DNA of 64,000 nt from Nocardioides sp. Arc9.136 (GCF_030506255.1 NZ_CP113431.1:372001-436000), one strand, 5' to 3'. Shown: positions 44,654-53,513, numbered from the stretch's first letter. The notes: generated by a model from the letters alone, not told the origin. Made by a program: numbers and translations.

Positions 44654-46744
44654 GTGAGCGAGCAGCAGGTGGCCTTGGTGGAGGCCGGCGAGCAGGTCAC
44701 CGCTGATGACCCCGCCTCGGACTACACCATGAAGATGTCGCGGCTGACCGTCGACAAACTCGGGGTCAAGCTCTACGACCGCGCCAGCGCCGTCGTCGCG
44801 GAGCTCATCGCCAACGGCTACGACGCCGATGCCGAGACCGTCATCGTCACGCTCCCGCTCGGGACCGAGCTGGCCACCAAGAAGGACGGCGCCGTCACGG
44901 AGCACGGCTACGACGTGACCGTGGTCGACGACGGCCACGGGATGACCCCCGAAGAGGCGCAGTCGTTTTTCCTGGTCGTCGGTGCCGACCGACGCTCCCG
45001 CAAGGATGACGAGGGGGTGAAGGTCGGTGGGCTGTCCCGCGGCAAGAGGCGGCCCGTCATGGGTCGCAAGGGGATCGGGAAGCTCGCGCCCTTCGGCATC
45101 TGCAAGACCATCGAGGTCCGCTCGGCGGGCGGCGATAAGACAGATCGTGGCTACCTCGTCAGCCACTTCATCCTGGAGTTCGACAACATAGTCCGGGACG
45201 AGGAGACCGAGGTCCCCATCCCGCGGGGGCCCGACGACCGGACCTGGGACCCGGTGCCCGGGACAGTGGTGACCCTCAGGGACTTCCTTCCGAAGCGTGT
45301 GCCAGCCCGCAAGACCTTCGAGCGTCAGGTCGCGCGGCGGTTCTCTCTAGCGCGACCGGACTTCACCATCACCATCAACGACACTCGGGCCGGCGAGGAT
45401 TTCGAGATCCCGAAGTTTGACATCGAGGTCGACGAGGCTACGAAGATCGATGTGGCCTCGTATCCGGTGGAGTGCGGCGCCCAAGTGCTGCCCGTGACCG
45501 GGTGGATGGCCTTCGGCAAGAAGGCGATCAAGAACGAGGAGGAGGCCGGCGTCCGCATCTACGCGCGCGGAAAGATCGTCGCCACCACGCGCGACTTCGA
45601 GCAGCCGGCCGGGTTCACCGGCGAGTTCACCGCCCGGTCGTACCTCGTCGGCGAGATGCACGCCGAGTGGCTCGACCTTGACAATGACGAGGACCTCGTA
45701 CGTACGGACCGGCAAGGCATCCTCTGGGACTCGGAGTACGGCGAGGCCCTCCGGGCCTGGGGCGCTGCCCGGGTCAAGCAGATTGCTAAAGCATCAGCGG
45801 GTCCGCGCCGCGAGTCCAAGGTCAAGATCTTCCTCGAGAACTCGAGGCTGGAGCAGCGCGCCAAGGAGCGGTACGGCGAGGACAACGCGGTCCTTGAGGC
45901 CGTGATGGACTTCGGCAAGAAGATCGGGGGGCTCGCTCACGAAGACGAGCTCGAGGACACCGACTACGTTGACACGCTAGTCGACATCATCCTCCAGGTC
46001 GGTCCCCATCAGGCCCTGATCAACTCGTTCAAGGCCATCAGCAAGTTGTCCGACGCTACCGTCGATCAGCTCCTGCCCATCTTCCGGCACACGCGCACGG
46101 CTGAGCTCGCGAGCTACGCACAGATCGCCCACGAGCGGGTGAAGAGCGTGGTCGAACTTCGCGAGGCGCTGGCAAAGCAGGGAGTGGACGAGGGTGTCCT
46201 GCAGCAGCTTCTGGCCGGCGCCCCCTGGCTCATCCGGGCCGACTGGTCTGTCATAACGCAGAACCAGAGCCTGAAGACCTTCCGCAGCCAATTCGCTGCC
46301 TTCTGGGAGCAGAAGTACGGGGATAAGATTGAGATCGCGATCTCGTTCGAGAAAAAGCGGCCCGACTTCACCTTGGTGCACGTCGGGCTGCAACTCCACG
46401 TCGTCGAAATCAAGAAGCCTGGTCACGCGTTCGACGACAAGGACTACGAGCGCCTGGAGAACTATCTGGAGGCCTTCGAGGACTTCTTCGAGTCGCACAA
46501 GTGGGTCGAAGGGGTGTTCTCGGACGGCTGGGTGATCGATCTAGTCGCTGACGACGTCAACGTGAGGGACCGGACCAAGCGCCGCGCCTTCAACGCCGCA
46601 GCCGACGACAAGCGGGTCCTGCGCCAGAACTGGAACGACTTCTTGGCACGCGCCGAGAAGGCGCACGAGGGCTTTCTCGAGGCTTACGACAAGGCTCACG
46701 AGGACATCGCCAGCACTCTTGGCCCGGACGACGACGCCGTGTAA
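44654..46744 (+). CDS. GHKL ATPase fused to a PD-(D/E)XK-type nuclease domain
   Basis: A 696-residue protein. The N-terminal GHKL (Hsp90/MutL/MORC-like) ATPase has the N box ELIANGYDAD (Glu50, Asn54), the G1 box VDDGHGMTP (Asp92) and the lid MGRKGIGKLAPFG (136-148). The middle region (about 180-480) includes an S5-like part and a helical stretch. The C-terminus has a PD-(D/E)XK pattern: RPDF with Asp571, then VVEIKKP with Glu585 and Lys587. Such fusions next to a cytosine methyltransferase are known in MORC-type restriction systems. GTG 44654 start. Third codon positions are less GC-rich than in the chromosome core, suggesting acquisition. Confidence 0.85.
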   Translation: MSEQQVALVEAGEQVTADDPASDYTMKMSRLTVDKLGVKLYDRASAVVAELIANGYDADAETVIVTLPLGTELATKKDGAVTEHGYDVTVVDDGHGMTPEEAQSFFLVVGADRRSRKDDEGVKVGGLSRGKRRPVMGRKGIGKLAPFGICKTIEVRSAGGDKTDRGYLVSHFILEFDNIVRDEETEVPIPRGPDDRTWDPVPGTVVTLRDFLPKRVPARKTFERQVARRFSLARPDFTITINDTRAGEDFEIPKFDIEVDEATKIDVASYPVECGAQVLPVTGWMAFGKKAIKNEEEAGVRIYARGKIVATTRDFEQPAGFTGEFTARSYLVGEMHAEWLDLDNDEDLVRTDRQGILWDSEYGEALRAWGAARVKQIAKASAGPRRESKVKIFLENSRLEQRAKERYGEDNAVLEAVMDFGKKIGGLAHEDELEDTDYVDTLVDIILQVGPHQALINSFKAISKLSDATVDQLLPIFRHTRTAELASYAQIAHERVKSVVELREALAKQGVDEGVLQQLLAGAPWLIRADWSVITQNQSLKTFRSQFAAFWEQKYGDKIEIAISFEKKRPDFTLVHVGLQLHVVEIKKPGHAFDDKDYERLENYLEAFEDFFESHKWVEGVFSDGWVIDLVADDVNVRDRTKRRAFNAAADDKRVLRQNWNDFLARAEKAHEGFLEAYDKAHEDIASTLGPDDDAV

Positions 46745-46772
46745 CGGCCTGACGCACCCGTCCGGGGCCGTT
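46743..46772 (+). terminator. Possible terminator after GHKL-nuclease gene
   Basis: AACGGCC (46743-46749) pairs with GGCCGTT (46766-46772), followed by TCATT. The stem is short and the loop long, so this is a weak call. The rest of the 209-bp gap to the HNH gene shows nothing clear. Confidence 0.35.
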
Positions 46773-46953
46773 TCATTAAGCCCGGACCCTCTCGTCGTTT
46801 GAGGTCCAGTAGACGTCCTGCCACGCGCCAACACGTCTCCCTGACTACGAGCACAACGACGCCGGGCCTGCATTGGGGGACGCCGTTCAGGCGAAAGACC
46901 GATGTTCAGCGACGCGATCGGGCAGTCTGTCTCCTAAGTGAGGAGGACCAGTA

Positions 46954-47958
46954 ATGGCCGAGGTCGTGTACGTCCCAGACGGCAACAACGAGGTGCTTAA
47001 GTCGGCAATCTGGGATGCCTGGGGGTCTCAATGCTGGTGGTGCGGCGAGCCCATCAAGTTCCGCCACACTCAGATCGACCACCTGCTGCCCAAGGCCCCC
47101 AAGCACTCGGCGCGCGCTGCGGAGCTCGTGGCGGAACTAGGGCTGGACGAGGACTTCAACGTCCACGACCCGCGCAACCTCGGACCTATCTGCGGCGCGT
47201 GCAACCAGGAGAAATCAACCACCGACTACACGAGGACTGACCGCATCCTCTCGAAACTCCGGAAAGCCGGTCGTTTCCGGTCGAAGGTCATCCGGCATGT
47301 CGAGCGCTTCCACAGCGATAACGACCTTGCCGCGGCGATGCTCCGCGCAAAATTGGCGGACGTCGACTCCGAGGAGGACCGCGAGGTCCTTCGCGAACAC
47401 GGCCCCGGTCTCCTTCGGGCGCTCGCGTACGTTACTGACGGCCAGCTTGACTACGTCAGCTTCAGGCACGTCGAGGTTGGGCAATGGGAGCCGCGCACGG
47501 TCGTGGTGGCCCTCGCCCCTCCGGCCCAACGCGTGCTGACAGTCCTCGAGGAAGTCTGCGCCGTCGAGATCGAGGCTGCGCTTGCCGAGCCGCTCCGCGC
47601 AGTCGAGGCGAAGTTGGTCGCTGACGCGAAGGGCGGCTTCGAAGGGTGGCGGGGGAGCGTCGGCCAGATCTACCCCGGCGATACCGAGTTTGACCGCCTC
47701 GACCTACAGGTTGGGACTATTCGCATGGCGCGAAGCGGCTCCCTCTTCGAGTTCGAGTTCCTCGGAGAGTTCGAGGGGGATCTGACCGCGGACCTTCAGC
47801 GGGACGACGTCAACGGCGAACTGCAGGGCACGACTGGTGGGGCTTTCTTGACCGGCACGTTCAGGCTCGACTTCGACTGGGACTCAGCGGACGATACGGA
47901 CCTGCGGCTGGTGGATGTCGACGTCTATCTGGGCACCAATCACTTCTGGATCGACTGA
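46954..47958 (+). CDS. HNH endonuclease with uncharacterised C-terminal domain
   Basis: A 334-residue protein. The HNH nuclease occupies residues 20-90: CWWCG (Cys27, Cys30), TQIDHLLPKA (Asp42-His43), DPRNLGPICGACNQEKS (Asn75, Cys80, Cys83, Asn84), with two CxxC pairs binding a structural zinc. Residues 100-334 contain a helical stretch, then a beta-rich, acidic region (GSLFEFEFLGEFEGDLTADL; FRLDFDWDSADDTDLRLVDV) that I do not recognise. ATG 46954 follows a strong GAGGAGG site. Adjacent to the methyltransferase/GHKL-nuclease pair, it is a likely third component or a neighbouring defence gene. Confidence 0.85.
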   Translation: MAEVVYVPDGNNEVLKSAIWDAWGSQCWWCGEPIKFRHTQIDHLLPKAPKHSARAAELVAELGLDEDFNVHDPRNLGPICGACNQEKSTTDYTRTDRILSKLRKAGRFRSKVIRHVERFHSDNDLAAAMLRAKLADVDSEEDREVLREHGPGLLRALAYVTDGQLDYVSFRHVEVGQWEPRTVVVALAPPAQRVLTVLEEVCAVEIEAALAEPLRAVEAKLVADAKGGFEGWRGSVGQIYPGDTEFDRLDLQVGTIRMARSGSLFEFEFLGEFEGDLTADLQRDDVNGELQGTTGGAFLTGTFRLDFDWDSADDTDLRLVDVDVYLGTNHFWID

Positions 47959-47966
47959 AGAGTCCG

Positions 47967-48262
47967 TCAGGACGTGACGGCGATCGTCGGGAATCCGGTC
48001 GCCCACTCGATCGCCACCCTCGACCTGTCGAGGTACCGGCCGCCCTGCCGCGCGGGATCCGGACGGTCCGGCCCTTAAACTGGCCGGCGAGGACCGCGCG
48101 CCTCTCCAGGTCGTCCCCGGTGGACTCCCAGGCCTCCCGGACGGTCCGGCCGGTGGAGGTCCAGGCGTAGTCGTCCGCGCCGGCCTCGAGCTGGCGGGCG
48201 ATGGAGACCGACTCCTCCTTGGAGACGGACAGGCGTGCATAGATGGCGATTCGCTTGCTCAC
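47967..48262 (-). pseudogene. Large serine integrase remnant with internal deletion
   Basis: From ATG 48262 the product opens like a large serine recombinase: RIAIYARLSVSKEESVSIAR, with the catalytic serine in YARLS. About residue 28 it jumps to TVREAWESTGDDLERRAVLA, which resembles the extreme C-terminus of the same family. After a frameshift near 48060 it continues GGRYLDRSRVAIEWATG and stops at 47967-47969. The whole middle of the enzyme (several hundred residues) is gone. This marks the end of an integrated element that can no longer excise itself. Confidence 0.7.
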
Positions 48263-48452
48263 GCGCTCAATGTGCCGTGAATCTGCATGCCTGCACGTAA
48301 CCCGCCAAGACGACGTTATCCCCGCGAAGACCCGGCGTCAGCCTCGGCGGTAGGGCGCTGGCACCGGGTAGCCCATTCTGGGCGGGGTGGGCGCCTATCT
48401 AGGTCTGCCTGAGGGGCGCTGGCCGGCGGTCAGTTGCCCGTTGCTGGAGCGC
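48263..48452. other. Gene-free junction between island and cobalamin block B
   Basis: I see no gene, tRNA or clear hairpin in these 190 bases. The stretch lies between the integrase remnant and the 3' end of cobL, so an attachment-site scar of the lost element could be here; I could not identify a matching repeat by eye. Confidence 0.4.
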
Positions 48453-49700
48453 TCACCGCCTCCAGGACCACTGGGTCACGGTGCGCGCAGGCCTCCAGCC
48501 GGTGAAGGTGCCGACAGGGCCGGTGGTCTCGACCGAGAGGCGGGTCAGCTCGCCGCCGTGGGTGCGGTAGGCGTCGGCGAGGAGGGACTCGGTCTCCAGC
48601 GTGACGCCGTGGACGACGAGGCGGCCGCCGGGGACGAGGGCGGCGAGGCAGGCGTCGAGGACGCCCGGGCGGGTGGCGCCGCCGCCGATGAAGATCGCGT
48701 CGGGTCCGGGCAGGTCGGCGAGCGCATCCGGGGCGCGGCCCTCCACAACGACGAGGTCGGGGACGCCGAGGCGGGCGGCGTTCCGGGCGATCCGGGCGGC
48801 GCGGTCGGGGTGGGACTCGACGGCCGTCGTACGGCAGGTGGGGTGGGCGCGCATCCACTCGATGCCGACCGAGCCGGCCCCGGCGCCGACGTCCCACAGG
48901 TGCTGGCCGGGCGCGGGCTGGAGGCGGGCCAAGGCGGAGGCGCGCAGGTCGCGCTTGGTGAGCTGGCCGTCGTGCTCGAACGCGTCGTCCGGGAGGCCGG
49001 CGGCCCAGGAGCAGGTGAACCACGGGCCGGGGGTGGTGGGCAGCTCGACAGCCAGGACGTGCAGCGCCGGCACGTCGGTCGCGGCAACGGAGGCCCACTC
49101 GGACGCCGTGCGGACGGAGCGGGACTCCGAAGGGGCGCCGAGGTCGGCGAGGAGGGTGACGGTGGCGTCGGGGTGGCCGGCCTCGGCGAGCAGCTCTCCG
49201 ACGCGGGCGGGGGTCTCGGCGCCGGAGGTGAGCAGGAGCATCCGGCGGCCGGGGGCGAGCTCGCGGAGCAGGCGCGCCTCCTGGCGGCCGACGAGGGTGA
49301 CGACGACCGACTCCTCGGCCGACCAGCCCATCCGGGCGCGGGCGAGGGCGACCGACGACACCGCGGGGACCACCCGGACGGAGGTGGGGCCGAGCAGGCG
49401 GACGAGCGTCGTACCGATCCCCGACACCATCGGGTCGCCCGAGGCGAGCGCGACGACGCGGCGGCCACGGAGGCCGTCGAGGAGGGCGGGGAGGGCGTCG
49501 GCCAGCGGGGAGGGCCAGGCGAGACGTTCCTGGCCGGGGACCTCGGGGCGGTCCGCCAGGTGGCGGCGGCCGCCGAGCAGCACCTCCGCGTCGCGCACCA
49601 GCGCCTCGGCGTGCTCGTCCAGGCGCCCGTCCGCGCCGACGCCGACGACGGTGACCACCGGTGAGGTGTCCACGTCGGGCGGGGGAGTCGGGTCGGGCAC
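48453..49700 (-). CDS. cobL: Precorrin-6Y C5,15-methyltransferase (decarboxylating)
   Basis: A 415-residue CbiE-CbiT fusion when started at GTG 49700. The CbiE half (about 1-200) has VTVVGVGADGRLDEHAEALV and LASGDPMVSGIGTTLVRLLG. The CbiT half (about 215-415) has LTKRDLRASALARLQPAPGQ, LWDVGAGAGSVGIEWM (SAM-binding) and AIFIGGGATRPGVLDACLAA. It methylates C5 and C15 and removes a carboxylate. It is divergent from the riboswitch-led chelatase operon; the riboswitch faces the other way. Confidence 0.93.
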   Translation of the reverse strand: MPDPTPPPDVDTSPVVTVVGVGADGRLDEHAEALVRDAEVLLGGRRHLADRPEVPGQERLAWPSPLADALPALLDGLRGRRVVALASGDPMVSGIGTTLVRLLGPTSVRVVPAVSSVALARARMGWSAEESVVVTLVGRQEARLLRELAPGRRMLLLTSGAETPARVGELLAEAGHPDATVTLLADLGAPSESRSVRTASEWASVAATDVPALHVLAVELPTTPGPWFTCSWAAGLPDDAFEHDGQLTKRDLRASALARLQPAPGQHLWDVGAGAGSVGIEWMRAHPTCRTTAVESHPDRAARIARNAARLGVPDLVVVEGRAPDALADLPGPDAIFIGGGATRPGVLDACLAALVPGGRLVVHGVTLETESLLADAYRTHGGELTRLSVETTGPVGTFTGWRPARTVTQWSWRR

Positions 49701-49734
49701 GGGGCCGGACGCTATCGTCCTCGCACAACGTGAG

Positions 49735-49885
49735 GTGCCCCTGCGGCCCAACCATCGTCACGCGGTGGGGACGGACAACGGGGAGAATCTGGGAAGCCGG
49801 TGAGATTCCGGCACAGGCCCGCTGCGGTGAACCGAGCACTCCGCCAGGAGTGACCCGGCAAGTCCGAAGACCGGCCTCGCGTCGC
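49735..49885 (+). promoter_or_regulatory. Cobalamin riboswitch (block B)
   Basis: GGGAAGCCGGTGAGATTCCG (49791 onward), GGCCCGCTGCGGTGAACCG and AAGTCCGAAGACCGGCC match the cobalamin riboswitch core; the P6 arm region is short (GAGCACTCCGCCAGGAGTG). It lies about 30 bp before GTG 49916 of the chelatase gene and should repress the chelatase-cobA-cobO-cobBC-cobD operon. Confidence 0.9.
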
Positions 49886-49915
49886 CATCCATGGCCAAGC
49901 GAGCGGGAGCCTCAC

Positions 49916-52132
49916 GTGCCACCGAAGTACCCCTTTTCTGCCGTCGTCGGTTGCTACGAGCTGGCGGGTACGTCACCGGGTTTCGACGACGCTCGCCAGG
50001 GCTCGCTGCTCGACCAGCGAGATGGTCTCGACGACGCTCGCCGGGGCTCGCTGCTCGACCAGCGGGACGCCCGGCGGGTCGACCTGGACCCGATGGGGTT
50101 GGCGCTGGTGCTGACGGCGATCAGCCCGGGCATCGGCGGGGTGCTGGTGCGGGGCGAGAAGGGCACCGCGAAGTCCACGACCGTGCGCGGGCTGGCGGAG
50201 GTGATGCCGGCGATCGAGGTGCACGAGGGCGACCGGTTCTCCGCGGACCCGGCGGACGCCTTCGCGACCTCGCCCGACGGCCCGTTCGGGGCCGGCCACC
50301 CGACGCTGACCCGGCCGGTCCGGCTGGTCGAGCTGCCGGTCGGCGCCACCGAGGACCGCCTGCTCGGCTCCATCCAGCTCGAGAAGGCGCTCACCTCCGG
50401 CGCGGTCGAGCTCGAACCCGGCCTGCTGGCCCGGGCGCACCGCGGCGTGCTCTACGTCGACGAGGTCAACCTGCTCCACGACCACCTCGTCGACCTGCTC
50501 CTCGACGCCGCCGCCACCGGCACGGTCAGCATCGAGCGCGACGGGATCTCGCTGCACCACGCGGCGCGGTTCGTGCTGATCGGCACCATGAACCCCGAGG
50601 AGGGTGAGCTCCGTCCCCAGCTGCTCGACCGGTTCGGCCTCACCGTCGAGGTGGCGGCGCCGCGCGACCCGGCGCTCCGCGTCGAGGTGGTGCGCCGCCG
50701 GCTCGCCTTCGACGCCGACCCCGAGGCCTTCGTCGAGCAGTACGCCGCCCAGCAGGCCGACCTGACCCGGCGCATCGCCGACACCCGCGCGCGGGTCGGC
50801 TCGGTCGTGGTCACCGACGCCGCGTTGCTCAAGGTCGCCGAGGTGTGCGCGGCCTTCGAGGTCGACGGACTGCGCGCCGACATCGTCACCACCCGCACCG
50901 CCGCCGCGCACGCCGCCTGGGCCGGCCGCGAGCGGGTGACGCTGGCCGACATCCGGGCCGCCGCGCTGCTGGCGCTGCCGCACCGGCGTCGGCGCAACCC
51001 GTTCGACGCGCCCGGCCTCGACGAGGACCTGCTCGACCGGATCCTCGGGGACGAGGAGCTGCCCGAGCCGGACCCCGAGCCGGACCCCGAGCCCGACCCG
51101 CAGCCCGAGCCGCCCGGAGGCGGCGACGACCCGCAGGGCGGGGCCCCGGAGACGGACGGCCCCGACGCCCCGGGCCACGAGGACCAGGCCGACCAGCAGC
51201 CCGACCAGCCGAGCGACCAGCCGGGCGAGCAGGAGCCCGAGGACCAGCCCGCCCCGCAGGCCCCGCCGACCCCCAGCGGCAGCGGCGGCGACCAGGCCGC
51301 CGCGCGCGCCGGCGCGGCGTACCGCCCGCGGCTGCTGACCGTCGACGGCGTCGGCGAGGGCAGCCCCGGCCGGCGCAGCCGGTCGCGCAGCACCAGCGGC
51401 CGGCGGGTCGGCAGCGGCACCGGACGCGGCTCGCTGCACCTGGTCGAGACCCTGCGCGCGGCCGCGGAGCGCTCGGCCCGCGAGGGCGCCGGTTCCGCCG
51501 GCGGACGGGTCCGGCTGCAGGGCGCCGACCTGCGCACCGCCGTGCGGGAGGGCCGTGAGGCCAACCTCCTCCTCTTCTGCGTCGACGCCTCCGGCTCGAT
51601 GGCCGCCCGGCGCCGGATGGCGCAGGTCAAGACCGCGGTGCTGTCGCTGCTGACCGACGCCTACCGGCGCCGGGACAAGGTCGCGATGGTCGGGTTCCGC
51701 GGCCGGGACGCGCAGCTGCTGCTGCCGCCCACCGGGTCGGTCGAGGTGGCCGCCGCGCTGCTCGACGAGCTGCCCTCGGGCGGCCGGACGCCGCTCGCCG
51801 AGGGGCTGCTCGAGGCCGAGCGGGTGCTGCGCCGCGAGCGGCTGCGCGACCCACGGGTCCGGCCGCTGCTCGTCCTGGTCACCGACGGCCGCGCCACCTC
51901 CGGCCCGGACGCCGTCGACCGGTCCCGCCTCGCCGCCGCCCACCTGGCCGCGCAGGGCGTGCCGAGCGTGGTCGTCGACTGCGAGCAGGGTCCGATGCGG
52001 ATGGGGCTGGCGCACGTGCTGGCCGCCCACCTGCGCGCCGAGCACGTGCCGATGGCCGAGGTGAGCGCCGACGGCCTCGTCGACGTCGTCAGCAGCCGGT
52101 CCACGGGCCGGTCCCCGGGCCGCGTCGCCTGA
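49916..52132 (+). CDS. ChlI/ChlD-type cobaltochelatase subunit (fused AAA+ and VWA domains)
   Basis: A 738-residue fusion of the AAA+ motor and VWA partner of a CobN-dependent cobaltochelatase. Walker A is RGEKGTAKST (79-88); the linker at about 380-480 is Pro/Asp/Gln-rich; the VWA MIDAS motif DASGSM lies near residue 558. The start (GTG 49916, MPPKYPFSAVVG) is where it should be behind the riboswitch. But residues 13-57, between VVG and DPMGLALVL, are coded by two copies of a genomic repeat (DDARQGSLLDQRD and DDARRGSLLDQRD). Other ChlI proteins run directly from VVGQD-type sequence into this helix. No cobN gene is in the window. Confidence 0.87.
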   Translation: MPPKYPFSAVVGCYELAGTSPGFDDARQGSLLDQRDGLDDARRGSLLDQRDARRVDLDPMGLALVLTAISPGIGGVLVRGEKGTAKSTTVRGLAEVMPAIEVHEGDRFSADPADAFATSPDGPFGAGHPTLTRPVRLVELPVGATEDRLLGSIQLEKALTSGAVELEPGLLARAHRGVLYVDEVNLLHDHLVDLLLDAAATGTVSIERDGISLHHAARFVLIGTMNPEEGELRPQLLDRFGLTVEVAAPRDPALRVEVVRRRLAFDADPEAFVEQYAAQQADLTRRIADTRARVGSVVVTDAALLKVAEVCAAFEVDGLRADIVTTRTAAAHAAWAGRERVTLADIRAAALLALPHRRRRNPFDAPGLDEDLLDRILGDEELPEPDPEPDPEPDPQPEPPGGGDDPQGGAPETDGPDAPGHEDQADQQPDQPSDQPGEQEPEDQPAPQAPPTPSGSGGDQAAARAGAAYRPRLLTVDGVGEGSPGRRSRSRSTSGRRVGSGTGRGSLHLVETLRAAAERSAREGAGSAGGRVRLQGADLRTAVREGREANLLLFCVDASGSMAARRRMAQVKTAVLSLLTDAYRRRDKVAMVGFRGRDAQLLLPPTGSVEVAAALLDELPSGGRTPLAEGLLEAERVLRRERLRDPRVRPLLVLVTDGRATSGPDAVDRSRLAAAHLAAQGVPSVVVDCEQGPMRMGLAHVLAAHLRAEHVPMAEVSADGLVDVVSSRSTGRSPGRVA
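49978..50065. repeat. Two in-frame copies of the GTCTCGACGACG repeat inside the chelatase gene
   Basis: Copies at 49978-50020 and 50024-50065 both read TCGACGACGCTCGCC...GGGCTCGCTGCTCGACCAGCG and belong to the type B family found at 10.3-10.7 kb. Both lie in the same orientation and keep the reading frame open, adding about 45 residues to the chelatase N-terminus. Confidence 0.88.
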
Positions 52133-52899
52133 TGGGCACGCTCGCACCCCTGCTCCCGGGCACCGTCACCCTGGTCGCAGGCGGCCCCGGCGACGCCGGG
52201 CTGATGACCGTCGCCGGCCGCGCTGCGGTCGAGCAGGCCGACGTGCTGCTCGTCGACCACCTCGCCCCGCAGGAGGCGCTCGCCTGGGCCCGCCCCGACG
52301 CCGAGGTGCTCGACGTCGCCAAGCTGCCGCGCGGGCGGACCACGCCGCAGGAGCGGATCAACGAGCTGCTCGTCGAGCACGCCCGCGCCGGGCGGCGCGT
52401 CGTACGGCTCAAGGGCGGCGACGGGTTCGTCTTCGGCCGCGGGATGGAGGAGGTGCTCGCCTGCGCCGAGGCCGGGATCGAGGCCCGGGTGCTGCCCGGG
52501 GTCAGCTCGGCCGTCGCCGTGCCGGCCCTCGCGGGCATCCCGGTCACCCACCGCGGCGTGGTGCACGGGTTCAGCGTGCTGTCCGGGCACGTGCCGCCGG
52601 GGCACCCGACCTGCACGCTGGACTACGCCGCGCTCGCCCGGTCCGGCACGACGCTGGTGCTGCTGATGGGCGTCGCGAACCTCGCCGCGATCACCGCCGA
52701 GCTGCTCGCCCACGGCCTGCCGCCCACCACCCCGGCCGCCGTCGTCGCCCGCGGCGGCCACCCCGACCAGGAGGTCCGTACGGCGCACCTGGTCGGCATC
52801 GCGACCGCCGCGGAGGGCATCGCGCCGCCCGCCGTCACCGTCATCGGCGAGGTGGCCGCCTTCGCCACCGCGACCCGGCAGCTCGAGGAGACCCGCTGA
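52132..52899 (+). CDS. cobA: Uroporphyrinogen-III C-methyltransferase
   Basis: A 255-residue stand-alone SUMT; methylates uroporphyrinogen III at C2 and C7 to precorrin-2. Motifs: VAGGPGDAGLMTVAGRAAVE, VRLKGGDGFVFGRGMEE and PGVSSAVAVPALAGIPVTHR. No CysG-type dehydrogenase or HemD domain is fused. ATG 52132 overlaps the chelatase stop by one base (TGATG), and its stop overlaps cobO the same way. Confidence 0.95.
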   Translation: MGTLAPLLPGTVTLVAGGPGDAGLMTVAGRAAVEQADVLLVDHLAPQEALAWARPDAEVLDVAKLPRGRTTPQERINELLVEHARAGRRVVRLKGGDGFVFGRGMEEVLACAEAGIEARVLPGVSSAVAVPALAGIPVTHRGVVHGFSVLSGHVPPGHPTCTLDYAALARSGTTLVLLMGVANLAAITAELLAHGLPPTTPAAVVARGGHPDQEVRTAHLVGIATAAEGIAPPAVTVIGEVAAFATATRQLEETR

Positions 52900-53513
52900 T
52901 GCCCCAGGGACAGCCGCTGACCGTGCCCGACGACGGGCTCACCACCCGCCAGCGCCGCAACCGGCCGCTGCTGATGGTCCACACCGGCGACGGCAAGGGG
53001 AAGTCCACCGCCGCCTTCGGCCTCGCCATCCGCGGCTGGAACCAGGGCTGGCGGGTCGGGGTCTTCCAGTTCGTGAAGTCCGCCAAGTGGCGCATCGGCG
53101 AGCAGACCGTGCTCGAGCGGCTCGGCGAGCTGCACCGGGAGACCGGCGAGGGCGGCCCCGTCGAGTGGCACAAGATGGGCGCCGGCTGGTCGTGGACGAA
53201 GAAGCAGGGCGACGCCGAGGACCACGCCCGCGCCGCCGCCGAGGGCTGGGCCGAGATCAAGCGGCGGCTGGCCGCCGAGGCGCACGACATCTACGTCCTC
53301 GACGAGTTCACCTACCCGATCGCCTGGGGCTGGGTCGACCTCGACGACGTCGTCACCACCCTGCGCGACCGCCCCGGCCGCCAGCACGTCGTCGTCACCG
53401 GCCGCCGCGCCGCGCCCGAGCTGCTAGAGGTCGCCGACCTGGTCACCGAGATGACCAAGGTCAAGCACCCGATGGACGTCGGCCAGAAGGGCCAGCGGGG
53501 GATCGAGTGGTGA
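52899..53513 (+). CDS. cobO: Cob(I)yrinic acid a,c-diamide adenosyltransferase
   Basis: A 204-residue CobO/CobA-type (BtuR) corrinoid adenosyltransferase. The P-loop is HTGDGKGKSTAAFGLAIRGW and later blocks are VGVFQFVKSAKWRIGEQ and YVLDEFTYPIAWGWVDLDDV. It attaches the adenosyl group to the cobalt-inserted intermediate. Overlaps both neighbours in the operon. Confidence 0.95.
   Translation: MPQGQPLTVPDDGLTTRQRRNRPLLMVHTGDGKGKSTAAFGLAIRGWNQGWRVGVFQFVKSAKWRIGEQTVLERLGELHRETGEGGPVEWHKMGAGWSWTKKQGDAEDHARAAAEGWAEIKRRLAAEAHDIYVLDEFTYPIAWGWVDLDDVVTTLRDRPGRQHVVVTGRRAAPELLEVADLVTEMTKVKHPMDVGQKGQRGIEW

Noticed and set aside
44187..44700. Extra minus-strand frames starting upstream of the methyltransferase
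   Set aside because: They are out of frame with the methyltransferase motifs and read as Arg/Pro-rich noise.
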